Source: Halomonas lysinitropha (GTDB lineage: Bacteria; Pseudomonadota; Gammaproteobacteria; Pseudomonadales; Halomonadaceae). From it: DNA of 64,000 nucleotides. The notes beneath the pieces were generated by a model, which was not told the origin of the DNA, searched no databases, and saw only the letters and a list, made by a program, of their open reading frames with translations. Both the position numbers and the translations under genes were made by a program. Below, one piece after another: positions 55,958 through 63,906 of this stretch; within the stretch, counting starts at the first letter, position 1, and every line of letters starts with the position of its first letter. The DNA lies in the NCBI RefSeq assembly GCF_902500215.1, contig NZ_CABVOU010000033.1:265945-329944 (forward strand), given 5' to 3'.

Positions 55958-58126
55958 ATGATACGTTGGTCGCCAGGTATCGCGCGGCAAGGGTTGGTAG
56001 AATGCCACCGTGAGTCAAGCGGACTCATGTCACAGGATGATGGGGGTCAGGTGCTACCAGACGATTTTTTCGCGAGCCTGGTGGAGAAAGTGGAGGACGT
56101 GATCTGGGCGGTCGGTTATCCCCATCTCCAGCTCGAGTACCTCAACCCCGCCGCCGTTACCCTGTTCGGGCGGCCGGTTCAGGAGTTCAAGGATGACCCG
56201 CATCTCTGGTTGACCATCGTGCACCCGGACGATCGTGAGGAGGTGGCGGCTTCCCACGAGTGTCTGCTGCAACAAGGAAAAACCGAGCGGCGCTACCGCA
56301 TCCTCAGGCCCGAGGGCGACGTGGTCTGGATTCATGATCGCGCCTGGCTGATGCGAGGAGCAGACACTGAGCCGCTGCGCCTGTTCGGCATTGCGCGGGA
56401 TGTCACGCGCGAAATGGCCGAGCAGCAGCGATTGAGCAGCACCTTGATGCTGCACCGCCGCTTCATGGAGAGTGCCCCGGACCCCATCTTCCTGGTGAGG
56501 GTGCAGCCGGACGACACCTTCGTCTTTCGCTACAATAATCCTGCTCACCGGTTACAGACCGGCATCCCCCTCGAGGCCCTGCGAAACCAGACCCCGGATA
56601 CGCTGCTTGACGCGTCACAGGCGGCTGCCGTCAAGGCACATTACCTCGAATGTGTTCGGCTCAGTCGTCCCGTCCAATACGAGGAGCGTCTGGACCTGCC
56701 GGCCGGGGTACGTGACTGGCAGACCATGCTGGTGCCTGTGGAGGATGCGGCCGGCAAGGTTATCGAACTGGCGGCGATTGCGCGTGATATCACTCCGCTC
56801 AAGGAGGCCGAGCGAAAGAGTCGCGGTGCCTTCGAGTCTCTTGATCAGCTGCTCCAGGCGAGCCCGGTGGTGATCTATGAGTGCCAGCCGACACCTGAAC
56901 TGATCCCGATCTATATCAGTTCCAGCGTAGAGAGGCTGACAGGTTACGCACGCAGCGAACTCCTGGGTCGGCCCGCCTGGCAAGCCCTGCTCCATCCCGA
57001 CGATGCCCCCGTGATCATGGACAAGGTGAAGGCCATGCTGGCGGGAGAAGGGCCGATCCAGCTCAATTACCGCCTGCGCCATCAGGATGGCCACTACCTT
57101 CAGGTGCAGAGCGAGAAACGATTGATCTGCGATGAGGAGGGGCACCCCGTCAAGGTCGTGGGGGCGATTCTCGACATCACCCTTTCGCTTCGCCTCAGCC
57201 AGCGGTTGGAAAAGCTGGCTGAGCAATTGCCCGGCTTCATCTATCAATACCAGCTCTCCCCGGAGGGCAAGGGCTGCTTTCCCTATGCCAGTCCGGCCAG
57301 CCTGGCAATCTACGGGGTAACCCCCGACGAACTGGCACACAGCGATGAGGCGGCCTTCAGCACCATTCATCTCGACGACCAGGCCAAGGTAAAGGCGGCA
57401 ATCGAGGCGTCGGCCGAGACGCTGACGCACTGGCATTGTGAATATCGCGTCATCCCTCCCAAGGGCCACCAACTCTGGGTCGAGGGAAGTGCCACGCCGG
57501 AGCGACTGGAGGATGGCAGCGTGATGTGGCACGGCTACATCTCCGACGTATCGGAGCGCAAGCGTCTTCAACTGGAGCTGGAAGAGAGCGAGGCGCGCTT
57601 CCGGCGGCTGGCCACCGTGGACATGCTGACGGGGGCGCCGAATCGTCGCCACTTCATGCATTGCCTGGAAGCCGAGCTGACCCGCGTCAAGCGCCATGAG
57701 GTAGACGCTTGTCTGGTGATGTTTGATGCCGACCACTTCAAGCGCATCAACGATACCTACGGTCATGCCGCCGGAGACGACATGCTCAAGGCGCTGGTCA
57801 GCACAGGGCGGGAGCAGCTTCGTACTCCCGATGTGCTAGGTCGTCTGGGGGGCGAGGAATTCGCCATCCTGTTGCCCGATACCTCGCTCGAGGGTGCCGT
57901 TACATTGGCTGAACGCTTCCGCCAGGCGGTGGCTGTAATGCAGGTTGCGTCAGATGATGCCAGTATCCGCATGACCATCAGCCTGGGGGTGGCGGCATTG
58001 AGCGCGAAAGATACCTCCGACAGCGCCATGGAGCGAGCCGACAAGGCGCTCTATGCGGCCAAGACATCCGGTCGTGATCGCGTCTGCCGCGAAAGCGATA
58101 GCACGGGTGAGGCGACAATCGGCTGA
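55958..58126 (+). CDS. Multi-PAS GGDEF diguanylate cyclase
   Basis: A 722-residue soluble-looking protein with about four PAS domains (roughly 35-150, 160-285, 290-405 and 415-545) followed by a GGDEF domain (about 555-710) with an intact GGEEF (GRLGGEEFAILLP). PAS hallmarks include HPDDREEV, HPDDAPVI and SYRLRHQDGHYL-like repeats. c-di-GMP synthesis is expected in response to a redox, light or ligand cue. I use ATG 55958, with GGGGAG six bases ahead. The open frame begins earlier, inside radD, and ATG 56027 is an alternative. Confidence 0.87.
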   Translation: MIRWSPGIARQGLVECHRESSGLMSQDDGGQVLPDDFFASLVEKVEDVIWAVGYPHLQLEYLNPAAVTLFGRPVQEFKDDPHLWLTIVHPDDREEVAASHECLLQQGKTERRYRILRPEGDVVWIHDRAWLMRGADTEPLRLFGIARDVTREMAEQQRLSSTLMLHRRFMESAPDPIFLVRVQPDDTFVFRYNNPAHRLQTGIPLEALRNQTPDTLLDASQAAAVKAHYLECVRLSRPVQYEERLDLPAGVRDWQTMLVPVEDAAGKVIELAAIARDITPLKEAERKSRGAFESLDQLLQASPVVIYECQPTPELIPIYISSSVERLTGYARSELLGRPAWQALLHPDDAPVIMDKVKAMLAGEGPIQLNYRLRHQDGHYLQVQSEKRLICDEEGHPVKVVGAILDITLSLRLSQRLEKLAEQLPGFIYQYQLSPEGKGCFPYASPASLAIYGVTPDELAHSDEAAFSTIHLDDQAKVKAAIEASAETLTHWHCEYRVIPPKGHQLWVEGSATPERLEDGSVMWHGYISDVSERKRLQLELEESEARFRRLATVDMLTGAPNRRHFMHCLEAELTRVKRHEVDACLVMFDADHFKRINDTYGHAAGDDMLKALVSTGREQLRTPDVLGRLGGEEFAILLPDTSLEGAVTLAERFRQAVAVMQVASDDASIRMTISLGVAALSAKDTSDSAMERADKALYAAKTSGRDRVCRESDSTGEATIG

Positions 58127-58199
58127 CGGGGTCTGTCTGCGCAAGAGGCATCTTGCTAGACTGCCCCGTTGATCCTGCGTCCCCGGAGAGGCACGCCGC

Positions 58200-59138
58200 G
58201 TGAGCGCCACCCCCGATACCGCCAGCCCCGAACAGACCGATGCCGCGGCCGGCCATGCCGAAGTGCTGGGGCGGCTGTTCGACGAGCCGATCACCCAGCT
58301 GCCGGAGGATCTCTATATCCCGCCGGAGGCGCTGCGCGTCTTCCTCGAGGCCTTCGAGGGGCCGCTGGACCTGCTGCTCTACCTGATTCGCCGCCAGAAC
58401 CTGGATATCCTGGCCATCGACGTGGCCGCCATCACCCGCCAGTACATTGAGTACGTGGAGCTGATGAAGGCCATGGAGATCGAGCTGGCCGGGGAGTATC
58501 TGCTGATGGCGGCCATGCTGGCCGAGATCAAGTCGCGCACCCTGCTGCCGCGCCCGCCGAAGGAGGGCGGGGATGGCGAGGAGGAGGAGGACCCGCGGGC
58601 CGAGCTGATCCGTCGGCTGCAGGAGTACGAGCGCCTCAAGCACGCCGCCGAGTCGCTGGCCGAGCTGCCGCGACTGGGGCGCGACTGGTTCCCGGCTCGG
58701 GCGGCCCTGCCGGCCCTGGAGGCGCGGGTGATCCACCCCGACGTGGAGCTCGACGAGCTGCTCGGGGCCCTGGCCGGCATCCTGCGTCGCGCGGAGCTCA
58801 ATCAGGCCCACCAGATCAGTCGCGAGGGGCTCTCTACCCGGGAGCGCATGCTGGCGATCATGGAACGCCTGGACCACGAGCACTACACCGCCTTCGAGGC
58901 GCTGTTCACCCTGGAGGAGGGGCGCGCCGGGGTGATCGTCACCTTCATGGCGATCCTCGAGCTTGCCAAGGAGGCGATGATCGAGATCGTGCAGAATGCG
59001 TCGCTCTCGCCGATCCATGTGCGGGCCAGGGCCGGCCGGGACGAGGGGCCCGAGGAGGCGTTTCTCGAGGAGGCGGGGGGCGAGAGCGCCTTCGACGACC
59101 CTTCCTTGAGTGATCCGGCAGGGAGCAAGTCCCCATGA
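58200..59138 (+). CDS. scpA: Segregation and condensation protein A
   Basis: A 312-residue kleisin of the SMC-ScpAB condensin. It starts at GTG with GGAGAGG upstream. The N-terminal SMC-binding part has FEGPLDLLLYLIRRQNLDILAIDVAAITRQYIEYV, and the C-terminal winged-helix part has VIVTFMAILELAKEAMIEIVQ. It bridges the SMC heads and recruits ScpB to compact chromosomes. The scpB ATG overlaps the stop (ATGA). The N-terminal 25 residues are an extension compared with Bacillus ScpA. Confidence 0.93.
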   Translation: MSATPDTASPEQTDAAAGHAEVLGRLFDEPITQLPEDLYIPPEALRVFLEAFEGPLDLLLYLIRRQNLDILAIDVAAITRQYIEYVELMKAMEIELAGEYLLMAAMLAEIKSRTLLPRPPKEGGDGEEEEDPRAELIRRLQEYERLKHAAESLAELPRLGRDWFPARAALPALEARVIHPDVELDELLGALAGILRRAELNQAHQISREGLSTRERMLAIMERLDHEHYTAFEALFTLEEGRAGVIVTFMAILELAKEAMIEIVQNASLSPIHVRARAGRDEGPEEAFLEEAGGESAFDDPSLSDPAGSKSP

Positions 59139-59989
59139 CCGCCATGGAATATCCCGATGCGCTGGACGATATCCTCGAGGCGGCGCTGCTGGCGGCCGGA
59201 GAGCCACTTGGACTGGATCGCCTGGAGGGGCTTTTCGATGATCATGAGCGCCCGGCGCGACGCGATCTACGCGAGGCCCTGGAGCGCCTGGGTCTCCGCC
59301 ACGAGCGGGGGGCCATGGAGCTGATCGAGACCGCCTCGGGCTACCAGCTGCGCATCCGGCCGCGACTATCGCCCTGGGTGTCGCGGCTGTGGGACGAGCG
59401 GCCCCAACGATACTCCCGGGCGCTGCTGGAGACCCTGGCACTGATCGCCTATCGTCAGCCGGTGACCCGTGGCGACATCGAGGAGGTACGGGGCGTCACG
59501 GTGAGCGGTTCGATCATGCGCACCCTGCTCGATCGCGGCTGGATCCGCGTGGTGGGCCACCGCGACGTGCCGGGGCGTCCGGCGGTTTTCGCCACCACGC
59601 GAAGCTTCCTCGACGATTTCGGTCTCAAGACTCTCGATGAGCTGCCACCGATGCACGAGCTCAAGCACTTTCAGGAGCCTGTTCTGGAGGAGCAAGAGGC
59701 ACCGCCTCCCCAGCATGAGCTGCTGGCCCAGGCGGACGAGGGGGTCGACGAATCGCCCGAGGCAGAAGACGAAACCGCGCCCGAGTCGGGCGGCGAGGTG
59801 GCCCCACAGGCCACCGACACGACGGCCGGGAGGGCCGACGATAATGACCACGCCGGGACGGCGTCCGAGCGGACAGGGCTGAGCTTCGCCGATCTGGAGG
59901 CCCGCCTGTCCGAACGTGCCCGGGACCGCGTCGACGAGGACGCCACCCCGGGGACGGAATCCACACCCAGTGAGAATGACGAGCGATGA
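59135..59989 (+). CDS. scpB: Segregation and condensation protein B
   Basis: A 284-residue ScpB with two winged-helix domains in about the first 175 residues ([84 protein letters not shown]). The last 110 or so residues are acidic and low-complexity (many Glu/Asp/Ala/Pro) and probably disordered. ScpB normally has a much shorter tail (E. coli-type chains are near 200). It overlaps scpA and rluB by 4 nt at each end. Confidence 0.92.
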   Translation: MTAMEYPDALDDILEAALLAAGEPLGLDRLEGLFDDHERPARRDLREALERLGLRHERGAMELIETASGYQLRIRPRLSPWVSRLWDERPQRYSRALLETLALIAYRQPVTRGDIEEVRGVTVSGSIMRTLLDRGWIRVVGHRDVPGRPAVFATTRSFLDDFGLKTLDELPPMHELKHFQEPVLEEQEAPPPQHELLAQADEGVDESPEAEDETAPESGGEVAPQATDTTAGRADDNDHAGTASERTGLSFADLEARLSERARDRVDEDATPGTESTPSENDER

Positions 59990-60843
59990 GCACTACCACC
60001 GAGAAACTGCAGAAGGTCCTGGCGCGCGCCGGGCTGGGCTCGCGTCGCGAGATGGAAACGGCCATCGCCGATGGCCGGGTCAAGGTCAACGGCAAGGTGG
60101 CCACCCTGGGCGACCGCATCGAGATGCGCGACCGGGTGGCCGTCGACGACCGCCCGGTGACCCTGCGCGGCGCCGAGGAGGTGCCGCGCCGGGTGATCAT
60201 GTACAACAAGCCCGAAGGCGAGCTTTGCACCCGCAAGGATCCGGAAGGACGGCGCACCGTCTTCGATCGCCTGCCGCGCCTCAAGGGCGAGCGCTGGATC
60301 GCCATCGGCCGCCTGGACATCAACACCAGCGGCCTGCTGCTGTTCACCACCGATGGGGAACTGGCCAACAAGCTGATGCACCCCTCCACCGAGGTGGAGC
60401 GTGAATATGCCGTGCGCGTGATGGGCGACGTCAAGAAAGAGCAGGTGAAGGCCATGGTCGAGGGCGTGATGCTCGATGACGGCCCGGCGCGCTTCACCGA
60501 CGTCCAGGAGTTCGGCGGCGAGGGCATCAACACCTGGTTTCATGTGGTGATCATGGAGGGCCGCAACCGTGAGGTGCGTCGGCTTTGGGAGTCCCAGGGA
60601 CTGACCGTCAGCCGCCTCAAGCGGGTGCGCTACGGCAATATCTTCCTCGACAAGCGAACCAAGGCCGGCGAGTGGGTGGAGCTTTCCCAGGACGAGATCG
60701 ATGATCTGGCGGCGACGGCCGGTCTCGAGGCGCGCAAGGTGCCTGAGCTGACCCCGGACGAGAAGAACCGCTGGAGCCGGGACAAGCACAAGCGCAGGCC
60801 GGTGCAGGTGATGCGTACGCCGAAGGGCCAGCGCGGGCGCTGA
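59986..60843 (+). CDS. rluB: 23S rRNA pseudouridine 2605 synthase RluB
   Basis: A 285-residue RsuA-family pseudouridine synthase. An N-terminal S4 RNA-binding domain ([31 protein letters not shown]) precedes the catalytic domain with Asp111 in [11 protein letters not shown]. Other motifs are [10 protein letters not shown] and [12 protein letters not shown]. It modifies position 2605 of 23S rRNA. The C-terminus is basic ([21 protein letters not shown]). The gene ends the scpA-scpB-rluB operon, and the tRNA-Lys promoter begins 37 bp after its stop. Confidence 0.92.
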   Translation: MSTTTEKLQKVLARAGLGSRREMETAIADGRVKVNGKVATLGDRIEMRDRVAVDDRPVTLRGAEEVPRRVIMYNKPEGELCTRKDPEGRRTVFDRLPRLKGERWIAIGRLDINTSGLLLFTTDGELANKLMHPSTEVEREYAVRVMGDVKKEQVKAMVEGVMLDDGPARFTDVQEFGGEGINTWFHVVIMEGRNREVRRLWESQGLTVSRLKRVRYGNIFLDKRTKAGEWVELSQDEIDDLAATAGLEARKVPELTPDEKNRWSRDKHKRRPVQVMRTPKGQRGR

Positions 60844-60879
60844 GCTTGGCGCGGCCCTGAGAGTAACGGCAAAAAGCGC

Positions 60880-60908
60880 TTGCCATGACGGGGGCAGATC
60901 AGTAATAT
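60880..60908 (+). promoter_or_regulatory. Promoter of the tRNA-Lys pair
   Basis: A -35 TTGCCA (60880-60885) and a -10 TAATAT (60903-60908) are separated by the ideal 17 bp, followed by a GC-rich discriminator (CTGCCCCC). That combination is typical of growth-controlled stable-RNA promoters. The first tRNA begins 16 bp downstream of the -10. A 12-bp perfect inverted repeat overlaps the element (see findings). Confidence 0.85.
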
Positions 60909-60924
60909 CTGCCCCCGTTCGGAA

Positions 60925-61000
60925 GGGTCGTTAGCTCAGTTGGTAGAGCAGTTGGCTTTTAACCAATTGGTCGTAGGTTCGAATCCTACACGACCCACCA
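60925..61000 (+). tRNA. tRNA-Lys (anticodon TTT), copy 1
   Basis: A 76-nt cloverleaf with encoded CCA. The acceptor stem is GGGTCGT/ACGACCC, the D arm is GCTCAGTTGGTAGAGC, the anticodon stem-loop is GTTGG-CTTTTAA-CCAAT with TTT as anticodon, and the T arm is GGTTCGAATCC. It is identical in every base to the copy 108 bp downstream. Confidence 0.97.
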
Positions 61001-61032
61001 CATCCGAACCTGTATGCTTCTCCGCAAGCACC

Positions 61033-61108
61033 GGGTCGTTAGCTCAGTTGGTAGAGCAGTTGGCTTTTAACCAATTGGTCGTAGGTTCGAATCCTACACG
61101 ACCCACCA
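61033..61108 (+). tRNA. tRNA-Lys (anticodon TTT), copy 2
   Basis: Identical over all 76 bases to the first copy and separated from it by 32 bp without a promoter of its own. Both are therefore expected from one transcript between the upstream promoter and the hairpin at 61117. Confidence 0.97.
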
Positions 61109-61116
61109 TATTGTCA

Positions 61117-61155
61117 ACAAAGCGCCCTCGCTTCCATGAAGCGAGGGCGCTTTGT
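61117..61155 (+). terminator. Strong terminator after the tRNA-Lys pair
   Basis: A perfect 18-bp inverted repeat (61117-61134 with 61138-61155) around a CAT loop: ACAAAGCGCCCTCGCTTC against its exact complement, ending in TTTGT. It begins 9 bp past the second tRNA. The long GC-rich stem flanked by A and T bases makes an intrinsic terminator likely. Confidence 0.88.
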
Positions 61156-61279
61156 CGATGGGGTCCACTTGGTTCTCTGCCGCTATGCCTGCGCGACTGG
61201 CGATCATCTCGCCTTTCGGAGGCAGGCGCCCGCTGGATCTTTCCTGTTGTTTCGCCAGTCGGTTCGTTTCTCGCCTGTA

Positions 61280-61354
61280 TCAACGAAGACCGAGGACGGA
61301 AAGAACGACCATTACGATGACGACTGCGCCGACGATATAGACGATGTTGTTCAT
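61280..61354 (-). CDS. 24-residue single-pass membrane peptide
   Basis: A short frame preceded by GAGGAGAG six bases before ATG 61354. It encodes a 24-residue peptide that starts MNNIVYIVGAVVIV and ends SVLGLR*. Nearly all residues from 4 to 22 are hydrophobic, with polar Asn-Asn in front and Arg at the end, as expected of a single membrane helix. Very small hydrophobic proteins of this form (MNN-I-x-YIVG...FLGLR) are, to my recollection, common next to stress genes in proteobacteria, often unannotated. The function is unknown. A GCGTTAGCGTAC motif lies about 175 bp upstream. Confidence 0.7.
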   Translation of the reverse strand: MNNIVYIVGAVVIVMVVLSVLGLR

Positions 61355-61666
61355 GAAACTCTCCTCTGCGGCGCATTATCCTGCTCAGGATGCTGCGGCA
61401 TAATTCGTGTAATAGTGGCGCCGCAATCCGTGCGACGCATGGTGTAACTCCCTGTACTGGCCGTTCCCTTGCTGTTTCCTTGCCTCACCTGTTTTGAGGA
61501 TATGCCATCGGTGGCTTTCCATCTGCGCGTTAGCGTACGTAGCGCTTGTCGTTAGTGGCGACCGGCCTATTGACCCGTGCCGCGAGTGTGTACGCATGCG
61601 GAGCGGGTGAGAGCGTCAGAGACTTTCCGGAAGACGGGAGCCCGGGCACCGCCCCTCGAGCTTCGG
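61355..61666. other. 312-bp spacer upstream of the small membrane peptide gene
   Basis: No further coding region is convincing. The only notable element is GCGTTAGCGTAC at 61527-61538, shared with the spacer at 63074. The peptide gene's promoter should lie on the minus strand in this stretch, but I cannot place a good -35/-10 pair. Confidence 0.5.
61527..61538. repeat. Repeated 12-bp motif GCGTTAGCGTAC, copy 1
   Basis: Exact copy of the 12 bases at 63074-63085. It lies upstream of the small membrane peptide gene (minus strand). Confidence 0.6.
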
Positions 61667-62842
61667 CTAAAAATCGAATAGGCATTGCGATGGCTGGAAG
61701 AACCACTGTCGGCCGGGTTCGATCCGCCTTCGTTCAATGGGCAGGGTATGCATCTCGGCCATGAAACACTGGTGTCCATTTCGGCCATTTCGCTTGATGT
61801 GGTACATGGCCGTGTCGGCATTGTGGATGAGGGTATCGGCATCCTCGGCATCACGCGGGTAGAGGCTGATGCCGATGCTCAGCGTGATCAGGATTTGATG
61901 ACCCTGGATACGGTAAGGCTTGCCCAGGACGTCAAGCAGCTTTTCCGCCACCTTGGTGGCTCCTTCGGTTTGCCTGATCTCGGCAAGCAGAATGGCGAAT
62001 TCATCTCCCCCCTGACGACAGAGGGTGTCGGTGCTGCGCATGCAGGCTTGAAGGCGAGCCGCAACGGCCTGGAGCAGGCTGTCACCCACGGCATGGCCGA
62101 GCGAGTCATTGATGGATTTGAACGTATCGAGGTCAAGATAGAGCAGGGCGCTAAGGTGACGGTGTCGTCGGGCCAGGCCAATGGCTTGTGAAATCCGCTC
62201 CATCAGCAGGACGCGGTTGGGCAGGCCGGTGAGCGCATCATGCTGCGCCAGATAGGCCATCTTCTCCAGCATGGCCTGTGACTGGGAGGCGTCGTGGAAC
62301 ACGATCACGGCGCCTGTGACTCGCCCTTCCCGATCATGGATGGGGGCTGCCGAATCCTCTATCTCCAGCTTGCTGCCATCCTGTCGGACGAGCACGCAAT
62401 CCAGGGCGAGGCCTACCGTTCTGTCCTCCTCGATGGCACATCGGCCAGGAGTAATGACCCTCTGATGTGTCTTGCCATCGACAAGGTGGAGCACTCGGGA
62501 CAGGGGCTCGCCGAGTGCCCCAGATGCCGACCAGCCTGTCAGGGTTTCGGCCAGGCGATTCATGTAGGTGACCGACCCTTGAAGATCGATGGTCAGGACG
62601 GCATCACCAATGGTGTTCAACGCTACCCGAGACCATGCCTTCTCGGCATCCAGAGCGGCTGTGACGTCTTGACTCGAGGCGCTGTTCGCTTGTCGCTCGG
62701 AAAGAGTGGCTACTTTCGAGGAGTGATCATGCCGAAACGACTCCTCAGTGTGGCATGAGACGGCGGGTGGCGGGGGCCAGGCAGAGCCCTGAAACGCTGT
62801 GTCGTCTTTCATGGGCTCGGCCTGGAAACACGCATGACCCAC
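61667..62842 (-). CDS. PAS-GGDEF diguanylate cyclase
   Basis: A 391-residue protein with a disordered N-terminus, a PAS domain (about 70-190: NTIGDAVLTIDLQGSVTYMNRLAETLTGW, PIHDREGRVTGAVIVFHDAS) and a GGDEF domain (about 200-360). The active site is intact (CRQGGDEFAILL), so cyclase activity is expected. No membrane helix is seen. The start is uncertain: ATG 62842 has no ribosome-binding site, and ATG 62812 has a weak one. It is convergent with nothing and lies 312 bp upstream of the small membrane peptide gene. Confidence 0.87.
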   Translation of the reverse strand: MGHACFQAEPMKDDTAFQGSAWPPPPAVSCHTEESFRHDHSSKVATLSERQANSASSQDVTAALDAEKAWSRVALNTIGDAVLTIDLQGSVTYMNRLAETLTGWSASGALGEPLSRVLHLVDGKTHQRVITPGRCAIEEDRTVGLALDCVLVRQDGSKLEIEDSAAPIHDREGRVTGAVIVFHDASQSQAMLEKMAYLAQHDALTGLPNRVLLMERISQAIGLARRHRHLSALLYLDLDTFKSINDSLGHAVGDSLLQAVAARLQACMRSTDTLCRQGGDEFAILLAEIRQTEGATKVAEKLLDVLGKPYRIQGHQILITLSIGISLYPRDAEDADTLIHNADTAMYHIKRNGRNGHQCFMAEMHTLPIERRRIEPGRQWFFQPSQCLFDF

Positions 62843-63240
62843 GGGTCACACGCCCAGAAGTGAATCAGGAGGTGAGCCAGGAGCGGCTCGGCCCGGTGGT
62901 GCGGTCGAGTCCGTGAGACAGGAGGCGTGATCAACAGGATGGTTGGCACTCGCATGGGTCGATTCCTTTACCGCCTGTGTTAGCGTAACGGGATGGAACT
63001 GCCTGAACTGCGACCTTGGAGCCTGGATTTTGTATCAAGCAAGAGCCTAGTCGCGTGACGTAGACGCTTCCGTGCGTTAGCGTACAAAGTGCCTGCTTCG
63101 TTTCCTGCGGGTGTGTCGGCGGCTGGGGAGAGTCCGTCAAGGTTAGAGCGGCTGCCCCGCGCCATCTTTCATCATCCAAAACGCCTTTTCTTCATGCCCT
63201 GTTTGTCGGGGGTGGCGTGCGGTATACGGGAGTGTTGGTC
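62843..63240. other. 398-bp divergent spacer between PAS-GGDEF and Crp/Fnr-type genes
   Basis: No gene is convincing. It contains GCGTTAGCGTAC (63074-63085) and a related TGTTAGCGTAAC (62978-62989). The two sites flank the middle of the spacer and could serve the cyclase gene, the regulator gene, or both. A GGGAG lies before the regulator's ATG at 63241. Confidence 0.5.
63074..63085. repeat. Repeated 12-bp motif GCGTTAGCGTAC, copy 2
   Basis: Exact copy of the 12 bases at 61527-61538, in the spacer before the Crp/Fnr-type gene. A partial copy (GTTAGCGTA) lies at 62979-62987 in the same spacer. Confidence 0.6.
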
Positions 63241-63906
63241 ATGACCCTGCAACATGACCCCCGTCAGAATCACTTGTTGGCGGCCCTGCCAAGGGATGAA
63301 TACGAGAACTTGGCGCCTCACCTCGAGCGGGTCGATCTGACGCTGGGAGATTCGCTTGTCGAGTCGGGGAAGGTGATGCGCCATGTCTATTTTCCGACGG
63401 ACTCTATCGTATCGCTGCTCTGCGTCATGGAAGATGGTGATTCGACAGAAATTGCCGTCGTCGGTGCCGAAGGTATTGTTGGCATCTCGCTGTTCATGGG
63501 CGGCGAAACCACCCCGAGCCGTGCCATCGTGCAGAGTGCCGGGACCGCCTATCGCGTCAAGGGGCAGGTGATCAAGGACGAGTTTTATCGTGCCGGCCCC
63601 CTTCAGGGCCTGCTGCTGCGTTACACCCAGGCACTGCTCACCCAGATGGCCCAGACGGCGGTATGTAACCGGCATCACAGTCTGGATCAGCAGCTGTGTC
63701 GCTGGCTGCTGCTGAGCCTGGATCGCTTGCCGACCAATGAACTGATCATGACCCAGGAACTGATCGCCAATATGCTTGGCGTTCGTCGAGAGGGCGTTAC
63801 CGAGTCGGCTGGCAAGCTACAGAAGGCCGGGCTGATTTCCTACCATCGCGGTCGAATCACTGTTCTGGACAGGCTGGGCCTGGAAGCCCGGGTCTGTGAG
63901 TGCTAA
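63241..63906 (+). CDS. Crp/Fnr-family transcriptional regulator
   Basis: A 221-residue regulator with an N-terminal cyclic-nucleotide-type beta barrel (about 15-125: LTLGDSLVESGKVMRHVYFPTDSIVSLLCVMEDGDSTEIAVVGAEGIVG) and a C-terminal winged helix (about 150-215: QQLCRWLLLSLDRL, MTQELIANMLGVRREGVTESAGKLQKAGLISYHRGRITVLD). There is no N-terminal Cys cluster, so it is not an FNR oxygen sensor. ATG 63241 has GGGAG at good spacing, while a GTG at 63217 has none. It lies about 155 bp downstream of the GCGTTAGCGTAC motif and is a candidate for the protein that binds it. Confidence 0.9.
   Translation: MTLQHDPRQNHLLAALPRDEYENLAPHLERVDLTLGDSLVESGKVMRHVYFPTDSIVSLLCVMEDGDSTEIAVVGAEGIVGISLFMGGETTPSRAIVQSAGTAYRVKGQVIKDEFYRAGPLQGLLLRYTQALLTQMAQTAVCNRHHSLDQQLCRWLLLSLDRLPTNELIMTQELIANMLGVRREGVTESAGKLQKAGLISYHRGRITVLDRLGLEARVCEC

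Noticed and set aside
61195..61260. 9-bp inverted repeat GACTGGCGA/TCGCCAGTC spaced by about 48 bp
   Set aside because: The loop is too long for a terminator and there is no other sign of a small RNA, so it is likely chance.
60940..61320. 126-residue frame across the tRNA-Lys genes
   Set aside because: It translates the duplicated tRNA genes (VEQLAFNQLVVGSNPTRPT appears twice), a well-known spurious annotation.
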